This document shows positions 28,013 to 37,167 of a DNA stretch of 64,000 nt, in pieces. How positions within the stretch are numbered: the first letter of the stretch is position 1; each line of letters starts with the position of its first letter. The position numbers and the translations under genes are program-made. This DNA is from Marseilla massiliensis (GTDB lineage Bacteria > Bacteroidota > Bacteroidia > Bacteroidales > Bacteroidaceae). The stretch lies in the NCBI RefSeq assembly GCF_016899955.1, contig NZ_JACJJL010000015.1, positions 39,061 to 103,060 on the forward strand, given 5' to 3'. The notes under the pieces are model-generated. The model saw only the letters and a list, made by a program, of their open reading frames with translations, searched no databases and was not told where the DNA came from.

Positions 28013-28681
28013 TCACAGAGAATACATAAAGCAGAGAAACAAGCTATGGGTCATTCGTTTTTCAGGATAAAAATCTGATAGCGAAACATTCTCTACGTTT
28101 ATAAAACGTCTGGAAGAATAGATATCCAGGTTGGATATGCCATACCCCACCCCAATTGCAATGTCAGTGAAACTAAGATTGACACCTCCCTTAACGCTCC
28201 AAAATATCCATTCACCCTTATTTGTAGATTTATATTTTGACTTGCTGCCAAAAGTGTTATAATTGAAATAATCAATATACACACCTGTATGAGGAATCAG
28301 AATTTGCGCTCCACATTCGCCCTGAAAGGATATTGCATATTTGCCTAATTTAAACAAAGACGGTGTAGACAATAGAATTGAAGGGCGCAAATAGACTTTC
28401 CCTATCTCTTTGTCCGACTCACTTAACTTCCAAGAAGTCCACTGCCCGGAAGCTTTACCGTGAGGAAGATAGTCATTGTACCATTGATTGAAATAACCGA
28501 TTCCGCTACCAATACCTAAATATGGAAGCAGCATATAATGATATGAAAACTCCCCATCATACGCATCATTAGTATTGAGTCCTGCCGTAAATGCAATGCG
28601 CGACCTTTTCATCGAGGGTTGAGCATAAGAGCAAATATGCAAAAGAAGCAATGTTACAATATAAGTAAACTTTTTATGCAT
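28013..28681 (-). CDS. Outer-membrane beta-barrel protein (porin-like)
   Basis: From the ATG at 28681 the product has 222 residues with a signal peptide (FTYIVTLLLLHICSYAQ). The mature part alternates in the way of an 8-10 strand barrel: SRIAFTAGLNTNDAYDGEFS, MLLPYLGIGSGIGYFNQW, FSLTDIAIGVGYGI-like strands, and a final strand ending MTHSLFLCFMYSL. This fits the PF13568-like outer-membrane families; specific role unknown. Codon use is AT-rich compared with the cassette downstream. An upstream ATG at 28717 would bury the signal peptide. Confidence 0.7.
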   Translation of the reverse strand: MHKKFTYIVTLLLLHICSYAQPSMKRSRIAFTAGLNTNDAYDGEFSYHYMLLPYLGIGSGIGYFNQWYNDYLPHGKASGQWTSWKLSESDKEIGKVYLRPSILLSTPSLFKLGKYAISFQGECGAQILIPHTGVYIDYFNYNTFGSKSKYKSTNKGEWIFWSVKGGVNLSFTDIAIGVGYGISNLDIYSSRRFINVENVSLSDFYPEKRMTHSLFLCFMYSL

Positions 28682-28772
28682 GTCTGTGTTTTTATGTATA
28701 AACCGCTTAATTAACACTTACCTGGAAAAGAAACAATTAAATAGCCGGACCATCGTTTGGTATTACCTGTGT

Positions 28773-29906
28773 CTATTCAGACTCTTTTATGTTTTGCGAC
28801 ACCCACATTCCGATGTCCTGCTTGCCCAAAGCCGCAGCCATCAAGTCGGGAAACTTGTCAGGCGTACAGGCAAAAGTCGGCACCCCCAACGATGCCAGGA
28901 ACTCTGCATGGTGCTTGTCGTAGCTCGGAGCGCCATCGTCATTCAAGGCTGGCAACACTATCAGCTGAACCCCACTGGCTACAATGGAAGCGAACCGTTT
29001 GCGCATCTCGATGTCATTGCCACCTTCGTATAGGTCGGTCACCAATACAAGCACAGTATCCTGAGGCCGTGTAATGACTCCCTGACAATATGCCAACGCA
29101 CGCGCTATGTCCGTGCCCCCACCCAACTGCACACCAAAAAGCAGATCGACGGGGTCTTGCAAGTCGTCGGTCAGGTCGACAACAGAAGTATCAAACACCA
29201 CCATGCGGGTGCTCACCGACGGTATCGATGCAAGCACCGAGCCAAATATGCCGGAGTAGACAACAGATGTTCCCATGGATCCACTCTGGTCAAGACACAG
29301 TATGATATCTTTCAAAGCCCTGCGTTTACGGCCATAGCCGATTCTCACTTCGGGTATTATTGTCTTGTAATCCGGTTGATAGTTCTTGAGGTTCTTCACT
29401 ATGGTTGTCTTCCAATCAATCTCGTTGTAGCGCGGATTGCGGCGCCGCGACGAGCGGTTGAGCGCTCCCGTGACAGCTTGCTGCATAGGCGACGACAACT
29501 TGCGCAGCAGCTCGTCAACAACCTTGCGCACTACCTGGCGTGCCACATCTTTGTTTTTTTCGGGGATGGCACGCCCCAGCGACATCAGCGTTGCAACGAG
29601 ATGGACGTCGGGAACTACCGTTGCCAACATCTCCTTCTCTGTCAGTAATGAATCGATGTGCAAACGCTTGATTGCATCACGCTGTATAATCTGGACGACA
29701 GTCTGGGGGAAGAACTCCCTGATATCGCCGAGCCAGCGGCTTACCTTCGGGGCCGAAGCCCCAAGGCCGCCACGCAAACCGCCATCGTAGACGGCTTCAA
29801 GCGAACGGTCGAGACGTTGCTCCTCGACGGTCAATGCCACCCCTGTACCGTCGGCCTCATTGCCTCCGAGTATCAAACGCCAACGCTTTAAGTATTCAGA
29901 TTTCAT
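28773..29906 (-). CDS. VWA-domain protein (CoxE-like) of the SWIM/MoxR cassette
   Basis: The 377-residue protein has a basic helical N-terminal half and a von Willebrand A domain in its C-terminal half. The metal-ion-dependent adhesion site is complete: DQSGSMG (DxSxS), GGGTD (Thr) and VTDLYEGG (Asp). No signal peptide or membrane segment, so it is cytoplasmic. VWA partners of MoxR ATPases usually bring a target to the ATPase. It is the last gene of the cassette, 12 bp after DUF5682. Confidence 0.85.
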   Translation of the reverse strand: MKSEYLKRWRLILGGNEADGTGVALTVEEQRLDRSLEAVYDGGLRGGLGASAPKVSRWLGDIREFFPQTVVQIIQRDAIKRLHIDSLLTEKEMLATVVPDVHLVATLMSLGRAIPEKNKDVARQVVRKVVDELLRKLSSPMQQAVTGALNRSSRRRNPRYNEIDWKTTIVKNLKNYQPDYKTIIPEVRIGYGRKRRALKDIILCLDQSGSMGTSVVYSGIFGSVLASIPSVSTRMVVFDTSVVDLTDDLQDPVDLLFGVQLGGGTDIARALAYCQGVITRPQDTVLVLVTDLYEGGNDIEMRKRFASIVASGVQLIVLPALNDDGAPSYDKHHAEFLASLGVPTFACTPDKFPDLMAAALGKQDIGMWVSQNIKESE

Positions 29907-29918
29907 ATTACAATAAGA

Positions 29919-32117
29919 TTACTTTATCTCCAATCCCAACAAACTACATACCAACGGCAATACCTTTTGCGCTTCGGCATCGTTGCACGAAGTGCCGACA
30001 GAAACAGACGAGGCCTTACTGTTTTCTTCATACCCCCTTGCCTTCTCGCCCAGTTTGCGGCGTTCAACTGAAGTAAACAGACTGAAGGTGCGCCTGATGA
30101 TGGGCAGAAGTTCTTTAAAATCGGCATCAGACAGATCACAAACCCAGCCATTGACCAGTTCCCACAAGTGGTCATCAAGCAACAGCAGCGACCCGGACGA
30201 CCGAAGGAATCCCTCGAACCAGTATGCAATATCGGCCGTGGCATTTCCAACAGAAGAGTAAAAACGAAGTGCATCGTGCATCCGTTCATGCGAAACGAGA
30301 CCTTTGTCATGAAGCAGCCGTGTAGCGTAACCGGAAAGCAACGGATGGACATTTGACGCACTTCCGACCTTGCCAAGAAACTCACACCACATGGAATTAA
30401 GCTCACTGTCGTTCAGTGTGGCAACGGCATAATCTGTTGCAGCCAGATGTTCAAGCAAATCTGAAGCAGCATCTTCGTCGATGTTGATGCAGACAAGTAG
30501 CCCACCTGCCAATATTCTGGCTATCATGGCCTGCAACATATTGGCAACCTGAGAGAAGTCAAGGTTGCGCACATTGCCATAGCGCACAATGCCCACAAGG
30601 TCGGGCACGGCTTCCAGCATCTCGACAATGTCTGTAGAACCGGCCGACAAACCGTCAAGTCGTGTTGTCATAGCCCCAACGACATCAGGCAAGTCGGCAG
30701 GGATTACCAAGTTCAACAGATGGGTCAATTCAGGCATATAACGTATGTCTTCCATACGGTGCAACAGATATTTCTGCACGGCCTCATGCAGAGTGTTGCC
30801 CCATATTGCCCTTTCAATTATGCAGACAATATGCTCCGGCTTATGGTATAGCGTCCATCGCTCCTTGAATGTTCCCTTTCCTTCTGCCACACCCAGTGTT
30901 GCCCAATCTATTCCGAGCAATGAAAGCCGATGGAAAAACAGGCTGCGCTCCAAGTCGTTTGGCTTGCGAAGGTCGAGCGTAAGTTCCTTTATCTCGGCAG
31001 TGAACGGCACGCGCAGACGCTTTTGCAGGCGCTCGACATCAATAAGCAACGGCACCTTTGGCACAGCGTCGGGCACATGGCCCAAACGGTCGCCTACAAC
31101 CATCGACTCGCCGATGAGCCTCAGCAGAATGTCATCGCCAAAGCCCATTACAGCCACAACAGCCTCATTGTATTCGGCGAGGCTCGGTGAGGACAGCCCC
31201 CGCAACGCCGCCGAAGCCTGAGCCAGACGCACGGCCTCAATGACATGGGCAACGGAAATGTCCATGTTCTTCTCGCGAAGCAGGCCGGCCACACGGCTTA
31301 CCCATAACGTGCCGTCGTCATCAGGATGCTTCCATATGTAATCATACCATCCCGGCGACGAGATGCCGGCACCGTATCCGCTACGCAACATGAGCCTGTC
31401 GTATGTCCATGGAATCCAAGTACATTCAACCTTAACCTTTGAAAGACCTTTAAGCAACTGATTGTCGTCCTTAACCTTAGCCTGACATGCCAATGCCGGC
31501 AAATGCCACGCTCCGCACACAACGGCAATACAGCCAAAGCCATCTTTCTGTGCGGCGCGAAGCATACGCCTCATCCATGCCTCACGGATAAGGTCACGAT
31601 GTGAAGCGTTGTCGCTGTCGGCCGCACCACGCAGGGCTGTAACGGCCTCTCTGACAGCATCGAACACACCGGTGTTATCGCGCCGCTGCTCGATTGTCAT
31701 GTCCCACCATGACTCTCCATCGGAAAAACCGGCTGCCACAGCAAGCAGGTCGAAGGGGTCGGACGGCTCTTCCGCCTGCTGTGCGCCATCGTCAGACATT
31801 GCCAACGAATAAGACAACGGCAAGTCGAAAAAGCGCAACTCAACATTCTCACGCAGCGCATAACGCATCGTTTGCCATTCCGGCGAAAATTCTGCAAACG
31901 GATAGAATACCGCACGCTGTGGTGCATCAGGCTGATAGCCCAACAGCGCCACCGGCGGTTGCATTCCGACATCGCCTACAAATGGCATCATGGCGTCAGC
32001 CTCGGCCGGTCCTTCGAGCAGAATCAAGTCGGGGCGCAATTGCTCCAGTGCCCCAACTACGTTACGGCACGACCCCGGCCCGTGGTGCCTTATTCCCAAT
32101 AGATGAACGTCTGCCAT
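29919..32117 (-). CDS. DUF5682 protein, TIKI/TraB-like motifs
   Basis: A 732-residue cytoplasmic protein. The N-terminus reads HLLGIRHHGPGSCRNVV, then LRPDLILLEGP; about residue 208 comes CIAVVCGAWHLPALACQ. The two GxxH motifs (GIRH, GAWH) plus the Glu of LLEGP are the hallmark of the TIKI/TraB/EreA-ChaN-like enzyme superfamily, so the first 250 residues may be a hydrolase or metalloprotease. The rest is helical, HEAT-like, of unknown role. DUF5682 genes are typically beside MoxR and VWA genes, as here. The superfamily link is my inference from motifs. Confidence 0.75.
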   Translation of the reverse strand: MADVHLLGIRHHGPGSCRNVVGALEQLRPDLILLEGPAEADAMMPFVGDVGMQPPVALLGYQPDAPQRAVFYPFAEFSPEWQTMRYALRENVELRFFDLPLSYSLAMSDDGAQQAEEPSDPFDLLAVAAGFSDGESWWDMTIEQRRDNTGVFDAVREAVTALRGAADSDNASHRDLIREAWMRRMLRAAQKDGFGCIAVVCGAWHLPALACQAKVKDDNQLLKGLSKVKVECTWIPWTYDRLMLRSGYGAGISSPGWYDYIWKHPDDDGTLWVSRVAGLLREKNMDISVAHVIEAVRLAQASAALRGLSSPSLAEYNEAVVAVMGFGDDILLRLIGESMVVGDRLGHVPDAVPKVPLLIDVERLQKRLRVPFTAEIKELTLDLRKPNDLERSLFFHRLSLLGIDWATLGVAEGKGTFKERWTLYHKPEHIVCIIERAIWGNTLHEAVQKYLLHRMEDIRYMPELTHLLNLVIPADLPDVVGAMTTRLDGLSAGSTDIVEMLEAVPDLVGIVRYGNVRNLDFSQVANMLQAMIARILAGGLLVCINIDEDAASDLLEHLAATDYAVATLNDSELNSMWCEFLGKVGSASNVHPLLSGYATRLLHDKGLVSHERMHDALRFYSSVGNATADIAYWFEGFLRSSGSLLLLDDHLWELVNGWVCDLSDADFKELLPIIRRTFSLFTSVERRKLGEKARGYEENSKASSVSVGTSCNDAEAQKVLPLVCSLLGLEIK

Positions 32118-32153
32118 ATCATTATCAACTATTTTTTAAACAAGCAAGGCCAC

Positions 32154-33233
32154 TTACATCATCTCTCTTGACGCGCGGTAGATATCTTTCCAGCCGTCAC
32201 GGTTTTTGACAACGGTCTCCATATACTCCTGCCAAACCACCTTGTCTTGTACAGGATCTTTCACCACGGCTCCAAGTATGCCCGAAACGAGGTCGGAGGC
32301 ATGTATCTGTCCGTCGCCGAAATAGCCTGCCATGGCCAAGCCATTGTTCACCACGGAAATGGCTTCGGCCGTGCTCAGCGTACCACTCGGTGACTTCAGC
32401 TTTGTCTTGCCGTCTGCAGTGGCTCCCTGGCGCAACTCCCTGAAAATGGTGACCACACGCCTAATCTCGTCCAACGCAGGCTTCTCTGCCGGCAGTTCCA
32501 TCACCTTTTCAAAGCTTTCCACCCTGCGCCTCACTATGTCAACCTCTTCGTCGATAGTGTCGGGCAGCGGTAATATAACAGTGTTGAAGCGTCGCTTGAG
32601 GGCACTCGACAAGTCATTGACACCTTTGTCGCGGTTGTTGGCCGTGGCAATGATGTTGAACCCCTTCACTGCCTGAACCTCGCGGTTAAGCTCAGGTATG
32701 GGCAATGTTTTCTCTGAAAGTATGGTAATGAGCGTGTCCTGTACGTCGGAGCCGATTCGCGTCAACTCTTCGATGCGCCCAATCTTGCCCTCCTGCATGG
32801 CTTTCATCACTGGAGTCTGGACGAGAGCCCCCTCTGTGGGCCCCTCTGCCAACAGGCGGGCATAGTTCCAGCCATAGCGTATGGCCTCCTCGCCCGTACC
32901 GGCTGTGCCCTGAACAATCAGGGTAGAGTTGCCGGATATGGCCGCAGCAATATGCTCACTCACCCAACTCTTTGCCGTGCCAGGCAAGCCATAGAGAAGT
33001 AAAGCCCGGTCTGTCACAAGCGTTGCGACAGCTATTTCCATCAAACGTCGATTGCCAATGTATTTCGGAGTGACTATAAAGCCATCCTTCAATGTGCCGC
33101 CCATCAAATAAGTGACCACAGACTGGGGTGACATTTCCCAGTTTTCGGGCACCGGGTAGGCCTCGTTCTTTTTCAATTCATGCAGTTCCTCAGCAAACTG
33201 CTGCTCGGCATGTTGCCTTAATAATGTGCTCAT
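32154..33233 (-). CDS. MoxR-type AAA+ ATPase of the SWIM cassette
   Basis: From the ATG at 33233 the product has 359 residues. Walker A is GLPGTAKS (residues 82-89). The Walker B region reads GKIGRIEELTRI, with Glu-Glu where Asp-Glu is usual. Sensor 1 is FNIIATANNRDKGVNDL, followed by the arginine-finger region SSALKRRFNTVILPLP, typical of MoxR. Such ATPases act as chaperones or remodelers with VWA partners. A start 42 bp upstream is less likely because it falls in the gap and adds a tail that relatives lack as far as I can judge. It lies 42 bp after DUF5691. Confidence 0.85.
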   Translation of the reverse strand: MSTLLRQHAEQQFAEELHELKKNEAYPVPENWEMSPQSVVTYLMGGTLKDGFIVTPKYIGNRRLMEIAVATLVTDRALLLYGLPGTAKSWVSEHIAAAISGNSTLIVQGTAGTGEEAIRYGWNYARLLAEGPTEGALVQTPVMKAMQEGKIGRIEELTRIGSDVQDTLITILSEKTLPIPELNREVQAVKGFNIIATANNRDKGVNDLSSALKRRFNTVILPLPDTIDEEVDIVRRRVESFEKVMELPAEKPALDEIRRVVTIFRELRQGATADGKTKLKSPSGTLSTAEAISVVNNGLAMAGYFGDGQIHASDLVSGILGAVVKDPVQDKVVWQEYMETVVKNRDGWKDIYRASREMM

Positions 33234-33275
33234 ATCATTCAGTTTAATTATTGCTTTGCATAAGATAAGCTGCAC

Positions 33276-34790
33276 TCAGGGATGTGCAAGCCAGCTTGCA
33301 TTCCTCTCGTTTGCATTATCTTTGAATATTTTGTCTATCTCTTCTTTCAAGTCCATGCATTCCTCCAGCTTCATGCAGAATTCGCTGACAGACGGCAATA
33401 CGCCCTGAGGCGTTTTGGGAGCCAGGCTGAATATATCTGGGCGAAGCTGCGGGTCAAGATACAGAGCCAGGCGCTCGGCTGTGTCTGAAGCGAAGCTCAG
33501 CCATCCGTTGTGGAGCAGCCACGACAACACAGCGCGCGAAAACCGTGGCCCCCACGCCTCGTAATTGGCGTCAAACCACGACCGTGGCACCGTGTCAAAG
33601 CCAGTCTGCTTGTCAATCCATTTTATTTCTTCGCGCTGGGCGGCTGTGAGCAACCCCACCATATCGGTCACCGACTGATATGATGCCGACTCCTTTATGG
33701 TGTAATAAGCCCATTGCCTGTCTGAATAGTTACAGATTGGCACACTAAGCTCGAAGAACTTGCCAAACGGACGTTTGCGAGCCAGCAAGATTGCGGCACG
33801 CTCCTCGTTGCAATCAAGCAGTTCGCACCAAAACGCCAATGGCATGCGTTGTGCCAATTGTCGCAACACATACTCGTTGTCGTTCTCCCGCTTGTCGGGA
33901 CTAAGTTCCTCAAAGCCCATCTGTTTCATCTCGGGAGTAAACTCAACTTTGCCGTACGACCACCCCAAGAGCCTGCCATATTTGATTTTCCCGCTGAGTA
34001 TGGCCCGGCAGCGCATGGCAAGCTGGGAATCGGGCATTCGGAACATGAGATTGCGCGCCGTTTCCTTTACCGCCGAACTGCGGTCTGTCTGTGAGACGTC
34101 AATCAGAAACTGTTCGTCGGCCTTGCCGAGGTTGACCTGCAAACAGGCAAGCAACTCGTTGCGGTGTGCGGCCGACTCATTCTTCCAGTCGCCCTTGAGC
34201 ATCTCCAATGCAGCGACGGGATTGTCGCGTCTGCACGACCTCAAGATTGACTTTCTTTCACCGTGTGATGCCGTCGACCAAGCCTCAGCCCCGTCGGCAC
34301 TCGTATCGGAACATCCCATTAGCCCAAGCAGCCAACGGGCGCGGTTGCCACCGAGCACAGCAAGCAGCTCCCGCTCTTCACTGCCGGTGGAATTGTTGCG
34401 GTCGTAGGCGCGCCGCAACAATGGCGGCAATACTTCCGGGGATATTATTCGATGCATAGCGGCAGCCTTACGGTAAGCATAAGGCAACAGGAAACGCATT
34501 TGCAAGAGCCGAGAGAGCATGGCGTTCTGCCCATCGCCAAGATACGGCAAATCCTCACCGGGGGCTTCGCCTGCCGTCGCCACCACGGCGGACGGTTGAG
34601 GCTCCCACCCTGCCCGCCTGTAGGCAAAGGCCACGGCAGCAGCCTGATAGAAAGCTTCCTCACGGTCGTGTGCCGCACGTTGTATTGCCTGCATCACTCC
34701 GTCCAGCGCCTCAGGCAGACCGTCGAAGTCAATGTCTCTGTTTGCTGTACCAAGCAACGCCGCCTGTATTATATTGTCAGTTATGTTCAT
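33276..34790 (-). CDS. DUF5691 protein of the SWIM/MoxR cassette
   Basis: The 504-residue product starts MNITDNIIQAALLGTANRDI, the usual DUF5691 opening, and is made of helical repeats similar to HEAT or ARM folds (ELLACLQVNLGKADEQFLID, SSAVKETARNLMFRMPDSQL). No catalytic motif or membrane segment is seen. A repeat scaffold fits a role as an adaptor between the SWIM protein and the ATPase, but this is inference. The ATG at 34790 is inside the last codons of the SWIM gene (14-bp overlap), suggesting translational coupling. Confidence 0.8.
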   Translation of the reverse strand: MNITDNIIQAALLGTANRDIDFDGLPEALDGVMQAIQRAAHDREEAFYQAAAVAFAYRRAGWEPQPSAVVATAGEAPGEDLPYLGDGQNAMLSRLLQMRFLLPYAYRKAAAMHRIISPEVLPPLLRRAYDRNNSTGSEERELLAVLGGNRARWLLGLMGCSDTSADGAEAWSTASHGERKSILRSCRRDNPVAALEMLKGDWKNESAAHRNELLACLQVNLGKADEQFLIDVSQTDRSSAVKETARNLMFRMPDSQLAMRCRAILSGKIKYGRLLGWSYGKVEFTPEMKQMGFEELSPDKRENDNEYVLRQLAQRMPLAFWCELLDCNEERAAILLARKRPFGKFFELSVPICNYSDRQWAYYTIKESASYQSVTDMVGLLTAAQREEIKWIDKQTGFDTVPRSWFDANYEAWGPRFSRAVLSWLLHNGWLSFASDTAERLALYLDPQLRPDIFSLAPKTPQGVLPSVSEFCMKLEECMDLKEEIDKIFKDNANERNASWLAHP

Positions 34791-36108
34791 CTCTCCAAGT
34801 ATGATATTCGTTATTATACCACATAGCCACCAGTCGCCACCTGCCATCATTTGCAAGCACAAAGGCACAAAATGGTTTTCCACCGCTAATGGCAAGCACA
34901 TCTATGCGCATTTCGTCGGAAACAACCAATGGCACAGCATTGCCGGCCATGTCGACCAGGCAACACGCCCCGCCACTGCCGGCCAGCAAAACATCGGAAA
35001 CCAGCAAAGGTATGTCTTCGGCCAAAGGATTCTCTGTGGCATGCTGTCTGTAACGCAGTGCAGCCTGCGACAAGTCGGCACAGAAAGCGGGCACGACCCT
35101 GCCATCGACCAAGATCAGTTCTTTTGGCAACGCACGACGGTTGGTACCCGCCCCTGGATAGTAACACATGCTGCCGTCATAGACACAACCCGGAACCCAG
35201 CCTGCATCGGCTATGCTGCCCGGTACAGAGAAACTGAGATAGATGGCACAACGGCCGCTGTGCTCCCCATAAAACCAGTATGAGTCGGTGGTAAGTCCGT
35301 TTGCTGTCTGCGAACGCTTGCCAAGCACAAGCCAACGGTCAACCAAGGGCTCACCGCCCAACACCATGTCACGCGATTGCGAAAAGCCGACTTGTGTGCG
35401 AATCTCATCCTGCCAGTCGACCGGCAGCCGGTCTACATTACGATAGGCGCTTATCACCATGAACAGCTTGCTTAGCTTGTCGGTAAGCTCATGTTTCCAA
35501 CTCTCGGCACCATAATCAATGTCGGCCATCGCCCTGAGCCGTGCGGCAAGGCCAGGTGCCTGGGCGTCGACCATGCGCTTGGCCATGGCCTCAAAAACAG
35601 AATATGCACGTTCGGGAACATTGACAAGACCGTTGCGCAACAGGTCTTTCATCCACACTTCCAAGTCGGCCATGCCTTCCATCACATTCTGGTGGCGCTT
35701 GGCCAAACGCTTGGCCTTGGCTTCCTCGTCCACCGGGGCAGCCTGAGTGCCTGGCTTTTCTTTTTTCTCGGCCCTGACAGCACGCTTGTCCAGCCATGCC
35801 TTCACCCAATCGGGCTCGTCGGCCTGCTCAAATCCATCGGCATGGCTTTCGTAAAGGAAAAGCAGCCCGAGGGCATGTTTGCAGGGAAACTTTCGGCTCG
35901 GACACGAACATTTGAAAGCTATATCGGTAATGTCAACCGCTGTCTGGTATGGATTTTTGCCGCTGCCTTGGCAATGCCCCCAGATGCATCGGTCGCTGAA
36001 TTGCCTGACACTCCACTTGGAAGTGGTTGCCAAACCCTTGGCAGCCTTAACGGAAGCCTCGTCTGGTGCGAGCTGAACTATCTGTTCTTTAGTTAATTTC
36101 AAAGGCAT
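34777..36108 (-). CDS. SWIM zinc-finger protein, first gene of the cassette
   Basis: The 443-residue protein carries a SWIM motif, CSCPSRKFPCKH (Cys67, Cys69, Cys76, His78; CxCx6CxH), shortly after an N-terminal helical region. SWIM domains bind zinc and mediate DNA or protein contacts. A Lys/Arg-rich helical stretch follows (AEEAKAKRLAKRHQNVMEG-like text), then a C-terminal beta-rich region of unknown fold. It heads a five-gene minus-strand unit with overlaps or gaps of at most 42 bp. No consensus promoter is seen directly upstream. Confidence 0.85.
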   Translation of the reverse strand: MPLKLTKEQIVQLAPDEASVKAAKGLATTSKWSVRQFSDRCIWGHCQGSGKNPYQTAVDITDIAFKCSCPSRKFPCKHALGLLFLYESHADGFEQADEPDWVKAWLDKRAVRAEKKEKPGTQAAPVDEEAKAKRLAKRHQNVMEGMADLEVWMKDLLRNGLVNVPERAYSVFEAMAKRMVDAQAPGLAARLRAMADIDYGAESWKHELTDKLSKLFMVISAYRNVDRLPVDWQDEIRTQVGFSQSRDMVLGGEPLVDRWLVLGKRSQTANGLTTDSYWFYGEHSGRCAIYLSFSVPGSIADAGWVPGCVYDGSMCYYPGAGTNRRALPKELILVDGRVVPAFCADLSQAALRYRQHATENPLAEDIPLLVSDVLLAGSGGACCLVDMAGNAVPLVVSDEMRIDVLAISGGKPFCAFVLANDGRWRLVAMWYNNEYHTWRDEHN

Positions 36109-37167
36109 ATCGTTGTTTAATTTATAGCATATATGTTTTTACAAACACTGTCTAAAACCCACAATCGGGCCATATCATCCGGCCTTGCCATGTGCCCCAA
36201 GACCACAAATGACGGCCAGCCAGTGCTTTGTGCCGCCTTGCCTCAATGATGTGGCTGTGCACCACCACTTACAATTATGCATTCATTATCATCATAAACC
36301 ATTAACTCTAAAATGACGCATTTACGTCAATAGATTTTGGCTGTTTTAGGTTGGCAATACCAAACGACATATAATCATTCATGCTGTCATTGACTGAAAG
36401 CCATATACACCGTCTGGATGGCACTTACAGACGTTACCTTGATTGACGTCTACACTGCCGATGCCGGTTACTCCGTATGCGGAAAGCCAGAAAAACATGT
36501 GGCAACAATACAATAGCCTATGCCTGGATATGCACTTACCGGCCACTATTTCCAACATTCGCCGCCACACATTCTGGAACATACCCATGCCGACTGTAGC
36601 TACATGTCATTGATTTGACGACAAATATCCATGATACGTCCATTTTGCAAAATACAAAGTTAATGCATTTAATGCATTGTTTGGTATTTTTTTTTGCAAA
36701 TAAATGTTATATTAATATCCGTAATATTCACCTACCTGCAAATATGCGGCTGAAGACATCCTTAGTTTTCTTTATTTCCCGTATGCGCCATATCGCTACA
36801 CCAAACGGCATGTTTTGCTTCGCGATATGGCCTGTTTCAGCCAGACAAACGGCACATCTTGCAACTCTCTGAATGGCAATGGGTTAAGGGGGAAGCCCCT
36901 TGCAGGTGTACTAAACACCAAAAAATCCGACGGCGATGCGCGCATGCCGACTGCAAAATATGGCATGGGCTGTTTGCAGATATGCATCAACGCTACCGAC
37001 AAACGTATGTACGGCAACCGGCAGGCATCGCTAAAAAAGTTTAACGGTCTTTTCGAAGATTGCCAAAAATTGAAAAAACATCCCGCCAATCCACATTGCT
37101 CAATCCTATCGCCTATATTCATTATGTATAAGGACAACAAGTTTAATTATTCAAAATCAAAACCATC
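36109..37167. other. 1-kb intergenic region with a repeat
   Basis: This gap lies between the divergent SWIM cassette and the recombinase gene. I see no supported gene. It includes an AT-rich stretch at 36650-36780 and, at 36787-36838, an inverted repeat and a dispersed repeat copy. An open frame at 36815-37171 overlaps the repeat and is not called. Confidence 0.5.
36803..36838. repeat. Dispersed repeat, copy 2
   Basis: AAACGGCATGTTTTGC then CGCGATATGGCCTGTTTC. It matches the copy at 58454-58489 at 29 of 36 positions. GCCATATCGC (36787-36796) and GCGATATGGC (36822-36831) are perfect inverted arms around its left part. Confidence 0.6.
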
